Shown here: piece after piece, positions 8,355 to 17,088 of the stretch
Layout of the letters: every line of letters begins with the position of its first letter
Numbering within the stretch: the first letter of the stretch is position 1
Assembly: GCA_023091735.1 (NCBI GenBank)
Contig: JALKBU010000106.1
Location: 1-64,000, forward strand
Direction: 5' to 3'
DNA: 64,000 nucleotides
Source: Trichomonas tenax
Lineage: Eukaryota > Parabasalia > Trichomonadida > Trichomonadidae
The notes under the pieces: model-generated
Told to the model about the DNA's origin: nothing
What the model saw: the letters and a program-made list of their open reading frames with translations, nothing else
Database searches by the model: none
Position numbers and translations under genes: made by a program

Positions 8355-10787
8355 ATGACTCAGCCTCTTACTGAATTTATCTGCTCAGTCAGAATCGCTG
8401 ACAACATAGAACAGGAGAAATTCATCATTGCGACTGAGAAAGCACAAATCAGAGCCTATTTAAGGAAATGCACACCCGAAATGAGGCCTCGAATTGTATC
8501 CAAGATCATTTTCCTTGATATGCTTGGTGAGAACCCAGCATGGGGGCAGATGGAGACAATCACGCTAATGACAGATGACAGATTCTCTTACAAAAGGATT
8601 GGATACATCGGTGCTACGATTCTTCTCGATGAAAGCGCTGAATTGACAGTCCTCGTGACACAGACATTACTAAAAGATCTGGAAAACCCGGATCCGAACA
8701 TCCAAAACCTTTCTTTAACTTTTATTGCTAATCTTGGATCACACGAAGTTTGCAGATCAGTAACAACCGCTGTTCAGAAGCTTCTTCCATCTCCTGTTCC
8801 TTCTGTCCAGAAGCACGCAGGAATGGCTGCTGCACGAATCATATCTAAACACCCCGATTTAGCAGAATCGTTTAAGAACTCTGTCCAGGCTCTCCTCAAT
8901 TCAAGCAATCACGGAGTTATATTATCAGGCATGAATTTAACACTGCAAATGATTCGCTCGGAGCCACGTTTGGCGCAAGTTTGGCACCAATTCAACATTC
9001 CATTCACGAAAATACTTAAGAGCCTCGTTCACACACGCCCATCGCCTGAATTTGCTTCAGGAATTTACAATGATCCATTTATGCAAATCAAGGCAATGCA
9101 AGCACTCGCGTTGTTGAAGAAGCGCAACGATGAACTCGAAACAATCCTGCAGAGCATCATTTCGACAACAGAATACAGAAGAAATACAGGCAGAGCTTTG
9201 CTTTATCAGGCTGTTGAGACTGTCTGCGCTATCACAAAGAAGGCATCGCTTCGCGGCCACGGATTCAACCAAATTGGACGCTTACTCTCGATGAAAGATC
9301 CAAATATTCTTTACTCCGCGTTATCTGCTTATGCACGCATTTTTTCCAATGATCCACGCATCATAGCAAGAGGAGGAGCTGACTCGATGGCCATTCAGCG
9401 TTATAAGAACGCGATTGTCAAATGTTTGGATAACAAAGATCCATCTGTTCGCCGTCGTGCTTTGGATGTCATTTCTGCACTCATCGATGAGCAGAATGTT
9501 GAGACACTCATCCCAGAAATTCTTGGATTCGTTAAATTATCAGATGCCGAATTCCGCGCTGAGTTAATCTCTAAAATTTACACAGCAACACAGAAGTTCG
9601 CTCCAACGCTGCAGTGGAACTTCGATACAGTCCACAAGATCCTCATAGACAGTGGAAACTACGTGAGCCCAGATATCGTTGCTTCTTTCTGCGAACTTAT
9701 TACTAAAAACGCGAAACTTCACGCTCACGCAGTTCAGAGACTTTCCGAGAGTCTTCTCCACTACAGCGAAAACCAGAGCCTTGTTCAGGTTTCTGCTTTC
9801 GTTATCGGTGAATTCGCTGAAGACTCTAAGAACGTTGATACATTGTCTAAGATCATCAACCTTCCACAAACATCTACCGAGACTCGCTTGTACATTGTCA
9901 CTGCTATTTCTAAGCTCGCAGCACGTTTCCATGACTGCAAGGATACTGTAATGCAGTTACTCCTCGAACTTGTTAAGTCCAACGCTCTCGAAGTTCAGCA
10001 GCGTGCAGGAGAGATGCTCAAGCTGCTCCAGCTTGGGCAGGTCGGCGAGCAACTCTTAGCGCCAATCGCTGTCGGTGGAGACAACGAGATTGATGAGAAG
10101 GCTGTTGCTATCAATGAAGCTCCAGAAATGGCTAAAGCCGATGATGATCTGCTTCTTAACTTGCTCGACACAAACGCTCCAGCTAATCCATCAAACCCGC
10201 AGCCAGCGCTTGATATTCTTGGACTTGGAGCAGCACCTGCTCCTGTACCAGCACCAGCTCAGCAGCCAAAGCAGATGAACAGCAATCCAGCACCAGCTCT
10301 CGATATCCTTGGCCTTGGAGCTCCAGCACCAACACCAGCAGCTGCTCCACAGCAACCATTAATCCCACAGCAGGCGCCAAAACCAGCTCCTGCGGCACAG
10401 CCAATGCCACAGCAACCAGTACCACAGCAGCAGCCACCAGCACAGCCAAAGGGACATGTTCCAATCCTCAACTTGTCAGATGTTACAATCTACGGCCAGA
10501 GTCAAGTCAACGCAAACGATCCACGCCAGACAATGATCAAGCTCACTGCTGTTGCAAAGACAAACAAGGAGTTCTCCAACTTCGCAATCTTAGTTCAGGC
10601 CGTCCAAGGCTGCCAGGTTAAGATGCAGGCACCATCAGGCAACGTCTGCGGACCAAACAAGCCTGTCAGTGTGATTTTGTTCCACTTCAATCCAACAAAT
10701 GTTCCTTTCGCGCTCAATGTTAAGCTCTCATACAACTATGGAGCAATGCCAGTCACTGATACTGGTGTTATCAAATCCCTTCCGTAA
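8355..10787 (+). CDS. AP-1 clathrin adaptor complex gamma subunit
   Basis: An 810-residue large adaptin. The N-terminal trunk (about 1-590) is alpha-solenoid with gamma-adaptin hallmarks: MLGENPAWGQMETITLM, RFSYKRIGYIGATILLDE, NHGVILSGMNLTL and SGIYNDPFMQIKAMQAL. A Pro/Ala/Gln-rich hinge (about 610-695) holds a clathrin-box-like LLNLLD and two LDILGLG repeats. The last ~115 residues form the gamma-ear (GAE) domain, ILNLSDVTIYGQSQ to the end. AP-1 gamma pairs with beta1, mu1 and sigma1 to sort cargo between trans-Golgi and endosomes. The length matches the family (about 800-850). Codon use is richer in GC than neighbouring genes, as expected for high expression. The stop overlaps a TAAA. Confidence 0.95.
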   Translation: MTQPLTEFICSVRIADNIEQEKFIIATEKAQIRAYLRKCTPEMRPRIVSKIIFLDMLGENPAWGQMETITLMTDDRFSYKRIGYIGATILLDESAELTVLVTQTLLKDLENPDPNIQNLSLTFIANLGSHEVCRSVTTAVQKLLPSPVPSVQKHAGMAAARIISKHPDLAESFKNSVQALLNSSNHGVILSGMNLTLQMIRSEPRLAQVWHQFNIPFTKILKSLVHTRPSPEFASGIYNDPFMQIKAMQALALLKKRNDELETILQSIISTTEYRRNTGRALLYQAVETVCAITKKASLRGHGFNQIGRLLSMKDPNILYSALSAYARIFSNDPRIIARGGADSMAIQRYKNAIVKCLDNKDPSVRRRALDVISALIDEQNVETLIPEILGFVKLSDAEFRAELISKIYTATQKFAPTLQWNFDTVHKILIDSGNYVSPDIVASFCELITKNAKLHAHAVQRLSESLLHYSENQSLVQVSAFVIGEFAEDSKNVDTLSKIINLPQTSTETRLYIVTAISKLAARFHDCKDTVMQLLLELVKSNALEVQQRAGEMLKLLQLGQVGEQLLAPIAVGGDNEIDEKAVAINEAPEMAKADDDLLLNLLDTNAPANPSNPQPALDILGLGAAPAPVPAPAQQPKQMNSNPAPALDILGLGAPAPTPAAAPQQPLIPQQAPKPAPAAQPMPQQPVPQQQPPAQPKGHVPILNLSDVTIYGQSQVNANDPRQTMIKLTAVAKTNKEFSNFAILVQAVQGCQVKMQAPSGNVCGPNKPVSVILFHFNPTNVPFALNVKLSYNYGAMPVTDTGVIKSLP

Positions 10788-10845
10788 ATTTTTGTCCTTA
10801 TTTTATATTTCGAAATAAAATTGCATGATATTATTTACTAACATA

Positions 10846-11910
10846 TTATTTCTGATTCTTTCTCTCTGGAAACACAGGTGTCATTTTTGTGACTTCATAA
10901 ACCCAGTCTTTATCTTCTTGATGTTTTGGTGCCCATGTTCCACCATGTTTAAGGAGTTCTTCCTTTATGCTTTGTTTTCGAGCATTGTATTTTTGATTTT
11001 GCAACTTTGCGTCTCCAAATTTAATTTCGTTGATTTCTTTCCTCAAACAATATCTCCGAAGCATCATTGCATCACAGACAGTAGCCATGAACCTTGGGTT
11101 CTCCTGGTTCTTAGGAATAACACCGAATCTGCGTCCAAATTTCGGCTGAATCAACTCATAATCTTCTCCGATGCAATAAGACACTGAAGAAGCGGCAGGT
11201 GAATCTGACATCAGTTTCCATTCAGTCAGTCCACAGAATATTGGCACAGATTGAGGCTTCCCGAGCCTTTCGAAGAACGATCGTTTGCAAGACTCAATGT
11301 CGCCTCCTCCAACGCATATTGATGAGACTTTGATTGTGTCGACGAAAGAAGACAACAAATTTCCTTCAAGGCCGCAATGGATCCATGTCGTGATCTTATC
11401 AGAACAAGACATGACTGGAGATCGAGATCCCCTGCCTGGCTTTCCGCGTACGATGTTTGGAGGCGATGCGGAAAGCTGGCTCTGATCCCATCCGAATGGT
11501 TTTGCGCCTGTTTCAACAGAGATACCATCGGGTTTGCAGTGGACGCAGCAGTCACCGCATGGAGGCGTACTTGTGTAAAAGTGTATGGATAGGTTCGGAG
11601 GAAGTTGTCTTTCCTTGAATAATCCATCTAATTCGGACCAAATCCATTTCTGCAAACATCGATGTGCCAAAATTTCAGCATGACAATCATGTACAAATAT
11701 AGGGCCGAGTTTTTTGTCTTTTTCTCTCTGATCTCCTGACATTAGTTTCGTCCCTGTGGCTAAAGATAAAACTTTGAGCAATTTATCTTCTTCGTTATAA
11801 AGTAAAAAGCCGGCTAAAACAGAATTATCGACATCGCCTTTGATCTTCAGTTTACTGTACTGTCCAATTACAGCGCTTTCAACTGAAGAAAACCAATTTT
11901 CATTAAACAT
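10846..11910 (-). CDS. tRNA-specific adenosine deaminase 1-like (Tad1/ADAT1) protein
   Basis: A 354-residue protein of the ADAR/ADAT1 (A_deamin) family; I start it at the ATG at 11910, one codon inside a TTG. Zn-site motifs are present: H77-A-E79 in VHDCHAEI (Glu is the proton shuttle), C118 in PPCGDCC, and C169 in the KPGRGSRSPVMSCSDK block, which also carries residues that bind inositol hexakisphosphate in ADARs. No double-stranded-RNA-binding domain is present, and the short length fits ADAT1/Tad1, which converts A37 of tRNA-Ala to inosine, rather than ADAR. It converges tail-to-tail with the adaptin gene (58-bp gap) and shares a divergent promoter with the SANT/Myb gene at 12062. Confidence 0.85.
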   Translation of the reverse strand: MFNENWFSSVESAVIGQYSKLKIKGDVDNSVLAGFLLYNEEDKLLKVLSLATGTKLMSGDQREKDKKLGPIFVHDCHAEILAHRCLQKWIWSELDGLFKERQLPPNLSIHFYTSTPPCGDCCVHCKPDGISVETGAKPFGWDQSQLSASPPNIVRGKPGRGSRSPVMSCSDKITTWIHCGLEGNLLSSFVDTIKVSSICVGGGDIESCKRSFFERLGKPQSVPIFCGLTEWKLMSDSPAASSVSYCIGEDYELIQPKFGRRFGVIPKNQENPRFMATVCDAMMLRRYCLRKEINEIKFGDAKLQNQKYNARKQSIKEELLKHGGTWAPKHQEDKDWVYEVTKMTPVFPERKNQK

Positions 11911-11913
11911 CAA

Positions 11914-12061
11914 AAATTTTGTAAATATTTACATGACAATATTTTGATAATTGAAATCTTTATGTGTCAAAACAGTAAATAATTACTTGGCAAAAAAATA
12001 TTATTGTTATGTAAACTAATTTTGAAGAATTTACTTGGCAAAAAAATCATTTTTTAAACTG
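11914..12061. promoter_or_regulatory. Divergent promoter with repeated TTACNTGNCAA-type motif
   Basis: The ~150-bp spacer holds four copies or near-copies of one motif: TTTACATGACAA (about 11929-11940), TGTGTCAAAA (about 11962), and two longer direct repeats ATTACTTGGCAAAAAAAT (11982-11999) and ATTTACTTGGCAAAAAAAT (12029-12047), 47 bp apart. The same motif family recurs upstream of several other genes in this window. Confidence 0.45.
12047..12052 (+). promoter_or_regulatory. Inr-like start site for SANT/Myb gene
   Basis: TCATTT matches the trichomonad Inr pattern TCA+1Y(T/A). The A lies 13 nt before the ATG at 12062, which supports choosing that ATG rather than the upstream in-frame TTG. Confidence 0.55.
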
Positions 12062-12433
12062 ATGAATGAATCAACGACTGCTGAAGATATAAGGGACTTT
12101 GTTAACAAACTTCCGGTTATTCAGTTCCAATACAGACATGTTCTCACTGCTTATTCGGAATATGTGTCACACGATGTTATGAATCCTGAAGAACCAATGA
12201 AATTCAAGCCAAAACACTTCGCTAATAATACGAAAATATCATCAGATAAGAAATTCTGGACTGAAGAAGAGCTTGATTCACTCTACGAAGCTTTGCGTAA
12301 GTACGGAAAAAATTGGAAAATGATTTTAGACAGCTATCCTATTTTTACACGTAACGGAAAGACGAAAGTTCAATTAATGCGTAAATTAAGCAAAGTAAAA
12401 GAACTTCCAAAATGGCGCGATCTCAAGCTTTGA
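12062..12433 (+). CDS. Small SANT/Myb single-repeat protein
   Basis: A 123-residue protein. The ATG at 12062 is preferred because an Inr-like TCATTT sits 13 nt upstream. The C-terminal half is one SANT/Myb repeat: KFWTEEELDSLYEALRKYGKNWKMILDSYP, with the regularly spaced Trp residues. The N-terminal ~50 residues (FVNKLPVIQFQYRHVLTAYSEYV) are helical and match the N-terminus of the partial gene at 63702, so the two are paralogues sharing an uncharacterised N-terminal module. A nuclear DNA-binding or chromatin role is likely by family. It ends in TGA. Confidence 0.7.
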   Translation: MNESTTAEDIRDFVNKLPVIQFQYRHVLTAYSEYVSHDVMNPEEPMKFKPKHFANNTKISSDKKFWTEEELDSLYEALRKYGKNWKMILDSYPIFTRNGKTKVQLMRKLSKVKELPKWRDLKL

Positions 12434-12914
12434 AATAAGAAGCCAATCCACCAAGTATTACTTACCGCATGAATATTCCCATATTGGTGTTGTTTAGAAA
12501 CTGTCTTTATCGATAATTTCAAAATCTAATCTCGCGAATTTTCGAATTTTATTAGCTGCAAACTACCATACATTCATTGGCTACAACAACGACAGTGCAT
12601 TTTTCGCAATTCATACCATATTTGAAATTCAAACATCAGAATATATTCGGTTAATCCCCAAAAGTCTTCGTATCTGAAAGCAATTCTATATGAAAAGCTT
12701 ACGCGCCTTACTTTTTCCATTTCTCTTAAATTTGGAATATCGAATAAATATCATAGTTTTAAACGAAACTCCTTAATGAGGTTCATGCATGTGACCGCTT
12801 TGTAGCATTTATATGATCCACAATCTTATTTGCAAAATAATGTAATGATGTGAAGTTAAAGATAACCAAAAAAAAAAGGAAATGTAGTACGAATAATGAT
12901 GTGTTTATTGAGCT
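12434..12914. other. Intergenic DNA between convergent genes
   Basis: A 480-bp spacer. I see no frame, RNA gene or repeat in it. Confidence 0.6.
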
Positions 12915-13307
12915 TTACTTGCCTGTAGCCTTCTTGAAGTCCATTTCACACTTTTTCTCAAAGGCATCTGTCATAACAAATGCACGCTGGTGCTTCGCTG
13001 TACCAACGAGGCCAGTTTCGTCGAAAACTTCAATCTCAAAGTCGAGCTTTTTCGGTGTAATCTCTTTCAAGTGAGCGATAGCTGTAACATTAGCGCCCAA
13101 AGCTGATGGCTTCTTGTGGCGGAGGTCGAGATGAATGCCGACAGATGTCTGTCCTTTCTTGTATGTGCCTTCTGGAAGAGCATTACAAGCAGCTTCCTCC
13201 ATGAGAGCTCCCATGATAGCTGTAGACATGACATTTGCTGTGCCTGTCTTCATGGCTGGAGCGAGATGCTCTTTGGCGACGCGAAGTGTTGCTTTGCCTG
13301 TAAACAT
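12915..13307 (-). CDS. FlK-like hotdog thioesterase
   Basis: A 130-residue single-domain hotdog protein. It has the FlK/COG5496-type core: MSTAIMGALMEEAACNAL (Thr/Ser 28-29 and Glu 37-38), TSVGIHLDLRHKKPSALGANV (His64) and KHQRAFV. In the fluoroacetyl-CoA thioesterase family a Thr/Glu/His set hydrolyses acyl-CoA; the natural substrate here is unknown. Length and domain order match bacterial members exactly, and such genes are mostly bacterial, so lateral transfer is likely (inference). Nearby Inr-like TCATAA lies on the minus strand at 13331-13333, giving a 24-nt leader. Its GC content is clearly above that of its flanks. Confidence 0.85.
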   Translation of the reverse strand: MFTGKATLRVAKEHLAPAMKTGTANVMSTAIMGALMEEAACNALPEGTYKKGQTSVGIHLDLRHKKPSALGANVTAIAHLKEITPKKLDFEIEVFDETGLVGTAKHQRAFVMTDAFEKKCEMDFKKATGK

Positions 13308-13786
13308 TTCTAGAATTTTTCGGTTTTTTATGAAAGAATATCGTTAAAACATAAACGATGAAATATGCTCTATATCAATAATAATCCCTAATCTATGATT
13401 TAAATTTTTGAAATTATCGATATTTCTTTCAAAATTTTAAATTTTCAATAAAAATGCATATTTTATTCAATATCTATTTTTTGGATCTTTTATAATTTGT
13501 TTTTGAAATATCTCTTACAAATTCTGTTATATCTATTTCCATATTCAAATTGAAAAAAGTCATTAAATCTCAAAAATTATTTTTTTGATATTAATTTTTT
13601 CTTTCATACCTATGATTTGTACAAATATCTATATCCAAATCTTTTATAAAAATGCAAATTAAAAAATTTTGTTATAAAATCGATTTTTGTGTGAAAATTA
13701 GCTGTCTTTTCGAAAGTAATTTCGTTTTCTTTTGGTAATTTTTGAAAGCAATTTTTCCGAAAAAAAAGTCTCGAATTTTTCAATCA
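13308..13786. other. Divergent AT-rich promoter region
   Basis: A 479-bp spacer made of long T-rich and A-rich runs. An Inr-like TCATAA for the thioesterase gene lies on the minus strand at about 13328-13333, and a TCAAT box lies a few bases before the ATG at 13787. Nothing else is recognisable. Confidence 0.5.
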
Positions 13787-14872
13787 ATGCCTCGGACTCT
13801 TATAAAGGGAGCAAAATACAATATTTCACCGGAGGAACTCGAAAAACTGCAGATGGATGATTCCTCTGTCATCACGTGTCGTTTGTTGAAAGAAATTGGC
13901 GCTGTTCAAACTTTTTTTGTTGAAATTTTAAAATACGATGCGATAAAGTGCATGACACGGCTCAAGGAGACTGTTGGCAAAACATTCATATTGTATTGCC
14001 CACAAACTATCGATGTTTCGCGAAAAATGATGTTAGTACTTTTCGATTTATTTGGTAAGCAAGTCTACAAGATGGGGATACACATGAACATACACTTGGG
14101 ATTAGAATTAGCAAGGAAATCTAATGTTAAATTAGATATTGATTTATGGACAGAAATATTTGATACTGCAATTAGAGAAAATGATCTAGACGCAGCAAAA
14201 TACATATCAGACAATATAGCACACTTTAATATAGCGTTTACACTTGACAGAAGCATGAAAGATCGAATAATTAGTCCAGAAATGTTTCTTCTTCTTGTAT
14301 CAAGAGGACTTATTTCTGGAATACCTGTAGTACCATCAAATTTCATAGAAGAAAATAGAATTGATGAAATTAATATATTACTTAATGAATATCATTATAT
14401 ACTCGATTTCAGCGCCCTGGGAGCACAGTCCATAAGAACTATGATAAAAAATAATGCATTTGAGATTACAAAATTAGCAATTCAACATGGATCACTCGAT
14501 TCATATTTCCCTTTGATTCTAAATGATTGCACTTTGTTTAACTGCGAAAACTTACTTATGGCTGTTCTAGAAAATGCAAAGAATAAATTGCCACCTGGTG
14601 CAGCAAATAGAGCCCTTATTTCTGCCGCTCATTTAGGGAGAATATCAATCTTTAAAAAATTATTCAATTCTTTAGCTGTTGATATGAAACATGTAATGAT
14701 TGCTAAAGAGAAAGCGTATGATTCGGGCTATGATGAAATAGTTGATTTAATTGAAAATAATTTACCAGAGGGCATTCCATTGTCAACTCCAAAACGTTCG
14801 ATAAATGATAGCGATGACGAAGAACCCAGTGAAACCGATGAATCTGATAATAACAAGACTAATATTGAATAA
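13787..14872 (+). CDS. Ankyrin-like hypothetical protein
   Basis: A 361-residue protein starting MPRTLIKGAKYN; the frame extends to an upstream TTG, but ATG 13787 directly follows a TCAAT box. The fold is all-helical. The C-terminal third has weak ankyrin-like pairs, e.g. ANRALISAAHLGRISIFKKLF followed by AYDSGYDEIVDLIENN. The N-terminal region resembles the helical domain found in front of ankyrin repeats in the large trichomonad ankyrin family, but I cannot confirm that by eye. The tail is acidic and low complexity (DDEEPSETDESDNN). There is no signal or membrane segment. Function unknown. Confidence 0.6.
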   Translation: MPRTLIKGAKYNISPEELEKLQMDDSSVITCRLLKEIGAVQTFFVEILKYDAIKCMTRLKETVGKTFILYCPQTIDVSRKMMLVLFDLFGKQVYKMGIHMNIHLGLELARKSNVKLDIDLWTEIFDTAIRENDLDAAKYISDNIAHFNIAFTLDRSMKDRIISPEMFLLLVSRGLISGIPVVPSNFIEENRIDEINILLNEYHYILDFSALGAQSIRTMIKNNAFEITKLAIQHGSLDSYFPLILNDCTLFNCENLLMAVLENAKNKLPPGAANRALISAAHLGRISIFKKLFNSLAVDMKHVMIAKEKAYDSGYDEIVDLIENNLPEGIPLSTPKRSINDSDDEEPSETDESDNNKTNIE

Positions 14873-15739
14873 ATTTTTGTTTGTATATTTTGATCGATGT
14901 CTCTTGAATTAATCATTCTAGCATTGATGCTCAGCTTGTGTCTGTTTTTTTTTGCACTTCTCTTTGTTATTTTATTAAATTATAATAAAAGGCTTGTCTA
15001 AAATTTATACGCAAAGTCGGCGAAACTCGTTTTTTAACTCACTGGATTAAATTCTTGCTAAGTTATTGAACCACAATGTACAAAATCCTGTTGTGCAAGA
15101 TATATCTAATATTTTAATGAAATATAGACTTTGTTAGCTAATTCTTTAATATATCATGCACAACAGGATTTTGTACATTGAGGTTCAATAACTTAGCAAG
15201 AAGTTAATCCAGTGAGTTAAAAAACGAGTTTCGCCGACTTTGCGTATAAAAATTTAATTGCCCTATAATAAAAACTTGCTTAATATTGTATTACAGCGAT
15301 CAATTAACCACAATCTGAATTGCAAAAAACTATGCAGTATATTTTGAATGTGTTCATTGCTTCTTGTGCTTTGTATATTTCCAATTCTGAAAAATATTTG
15401 CATCCGAGACAGAGTCCATGCCATTAAAAAATTTATGTAGAATAGGTTAATTTTAGACATAAAATGGTTGGATTGAAAGAAAATGATAAAATACCTAATA
15501 TTTAGGCTTAAACAATTTTATCCAGTATATTATCACAAGAATTAAACATTTAAGGCATACATTAAGACAGAAAGACCAAAAATCCAAAATTCACTAAATT
15601 TCAAAAATATTGAAGATCCATGTATGCCCCATATCGCGATGAAGGAAAACATTGTTATTTTGAATTTACAATTTTATGAAATCTTATTTAGTGTCTGGTC
15701 ATCTTAAAACAGGGGGAGAAATTAATAAACTATAAAAAA
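14873..15739. other. Intergenic DNA carrying a foldback element
   Basis: About 870 bp between two plus-strand genes. It holds the long-TIR element at 15008-15246 with flanking direct repeats; the rest is unremarkable AT-rich DNA with no credible frame. Confidence 0.6.
15008..15246. mobile_element. MULE-like MITE with ~100-bp terminal inverted repeats
   Basis: The left arm (15008-15105) begins TACGCAAAGTCGGCGAAACT. The right arm (about 15150-15246) is its reverse complement with only a handful of mismatches; about 44 bp separate them. The element is flanked by TAAAATTTA (14999-15007) and TAAAAATTTA (15247-15256), a probable 9-10-bp target duplication. Long inverted repeats plus a 9-bp-type duplication fit a non-autonomous Mutator-like element. 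There is no coding capacity. Confidence 0.75.
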
Positions 15740-16987
15740 ATGAGCAATCAGCCTCTCTGGCTTAAGAAAGTCCACGAGCTTCTCAAGAAGAGCTACTCGC
15801 TCGACCTGTCCGGGGAGAATATTACTGATATAAAGCTTTTTCCAAGGACTTCCGCATTAAAACATTTGAATTTATCTTACACACAGCTTAAATCTTTACA
15901 GGGAATGAAAACACAAAAAGCTATTCAAAACCTCAATATCGAAGGTTCATCAATTTCAAGCTTCGCCGGTTTTGCTGCATTGAAAAATATGTCGAATATT
16001 ACTCTAAAACGCTCGTTAGTCGAGAAATTCGAGAACTTCCAGATTAGCCTTCTCATCATCTGCCCTAATGTTCACACAATAGACGGCAAAATTGTGAAAT
16101 CATCGACAAGAATGATTGCACAAAAATTGGCTGAAAATCCACTTGTTCCTAAGCTTGTGAACCTCGGCTGGATAGCAACTTATCCTATTGAGGATGAGGA
16201 AATCGAGGATCTCGCGAAGGAATTCGGAATTCAAGATTCTCATCTTGCAGCAACACACTATCACGGCGCACAACAGGGCGACCTGTTCGAAGACGAATTG
16301 AGGCGAATCGACGAGGAACACAACAGAATTGTTGAAGAAGCCAAAATTTCTTGCGGTTTCGCAGCTCCTGATATGGGCGAGCAGGAATTCCAAGAAGAGG
16401 AAGTTGAACAAGAGACTCAGGTAAGAGCAGTCGATTTAGAAGAATTTCAACACAATGACGTTCCAAATTACTCGTTATTAGACAGAGTTGCAACAATATT
16501 GACATATGTTGGCCAACCCATCGATACAAAGAACTTGCAGGAGTCTGTGCTTCGTTGCGTTGAGGCTTTATGCGAAAAGAACTACGATACATTAAATAAT
16601 TTAGCAGAGCAATTTAATGGCGAGGAAGATGGCGACTTCGACATCTCAGAAAAGTTAAATGAACTCGATGAAGAAGAGGAAATGAATATCGACGAAGTTG
16701 ATCAAGAAGATATTGCTAAATTACTTGCTGAGGAAGACTCTGATGAAGAGGATGAACAGTTAAACGTAGAAAATCAAGAAAATATCGAACCTGAAAATGA
16801 AGAGAATCCAGTTCCTGAAGAAGAGCAAGTCAACGCAGAGCAGGAAGACAATACTCAAATGGTGCTTGAAGAAGAGGAAGAAAAAGCAGATGCTGAAGAA
16901 GAAGATCAAATTCCGGTACCACAAGAGCAACAAGAGGGAGAAGACAAGGACGAGGAGGGTCTACCGAATGTAGAAGGCGATTTATAA
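15740..16987 (+). CDS. Leucine-rich-repeat protein with long acidic tail
   Basis: A 415-residue protein. Residues ~15-125 contain four or five short LRRs (SLDLSGENITDIKLF, LKHLNLSYTQLKSL, IQNLNIEGSSISSF). An LRR-capping-like segment (LLIICPNVHTIDGK) follows, as in SDS22/U2A-prime-type proteins. Residues ~150-290 are mixed helical. The last ~120 residues are almost entirely Glu, Asp, Asn and Gln and probably disordered. There is no signal peptide or membrane segment. This architecture is common among trichomonad LRR proteins; the partner is unknown. It could be a phosphatase or spliceosome-type LRR adaptor, but nothing here decides that. Confidence 0.7.
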   Translation: MSNQPLWLKKVHELLKKSYSLDLSGENITDIKLFPRTSALKHLNLSYTQLKSLQGMKTQKAIQNLNIEGSSISSFAGFAALKNMSNITLKRSLVEKFENFQISLLIICPNVHTIDGKIVKSSTRMIAQKLAENPLVPKLVNLGWIATYPIEDEEIEDLAKEFGIQDSHLAATHYHGAQQGDLFEDELRRIDEEHNRIVEEAKISCGFAAPDMGEQEFQEEEVEQETQVRAVDLEEFQHNDVPNYSLLDRVATILTYVGQPIDTKNLQESVLRCVEALCEKNYDTLNNLAEQFNGEEDGDFDISEKLNELDEEEEMNIDEVDQEDIAKLLAEEDSDEEDEQLNVENQENIEPENEENPVPEEEQVNAEQEDNTQMVLEEEEEKADAEEEDQIPVPQEQQEGEDKDEEGLPNVEGDL

Positions 16988-17074
16988 ACAATGTTCATCA
17001 CAACAAATAAAATTTTAGTAAATATTTATTCTTTTGTAATATCCATTTCTCCAAAAGCGTTTTTTGTTGATTCT

Positions 17075-17080
17075 TCATTT
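17075..17080 (+). promoter_or_regulatory. Inr-like start site for glucosidase II beta gene
   Basis: TCATTT, with the A 12 nt before the ATG at 17089, matches the trichomonad Inr pattern. Confidence 0.55.
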
Positions 17081-17088
17081 TTTTTTAA

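Noticed and set aside
10183..10471. Two long minus-strand frames over the adaptin hinge (Gly/Ala/Val-rich)
   Set aside because: They are shadows of the Pro/Ala/Gln-rich hinge codons on the plus strand.
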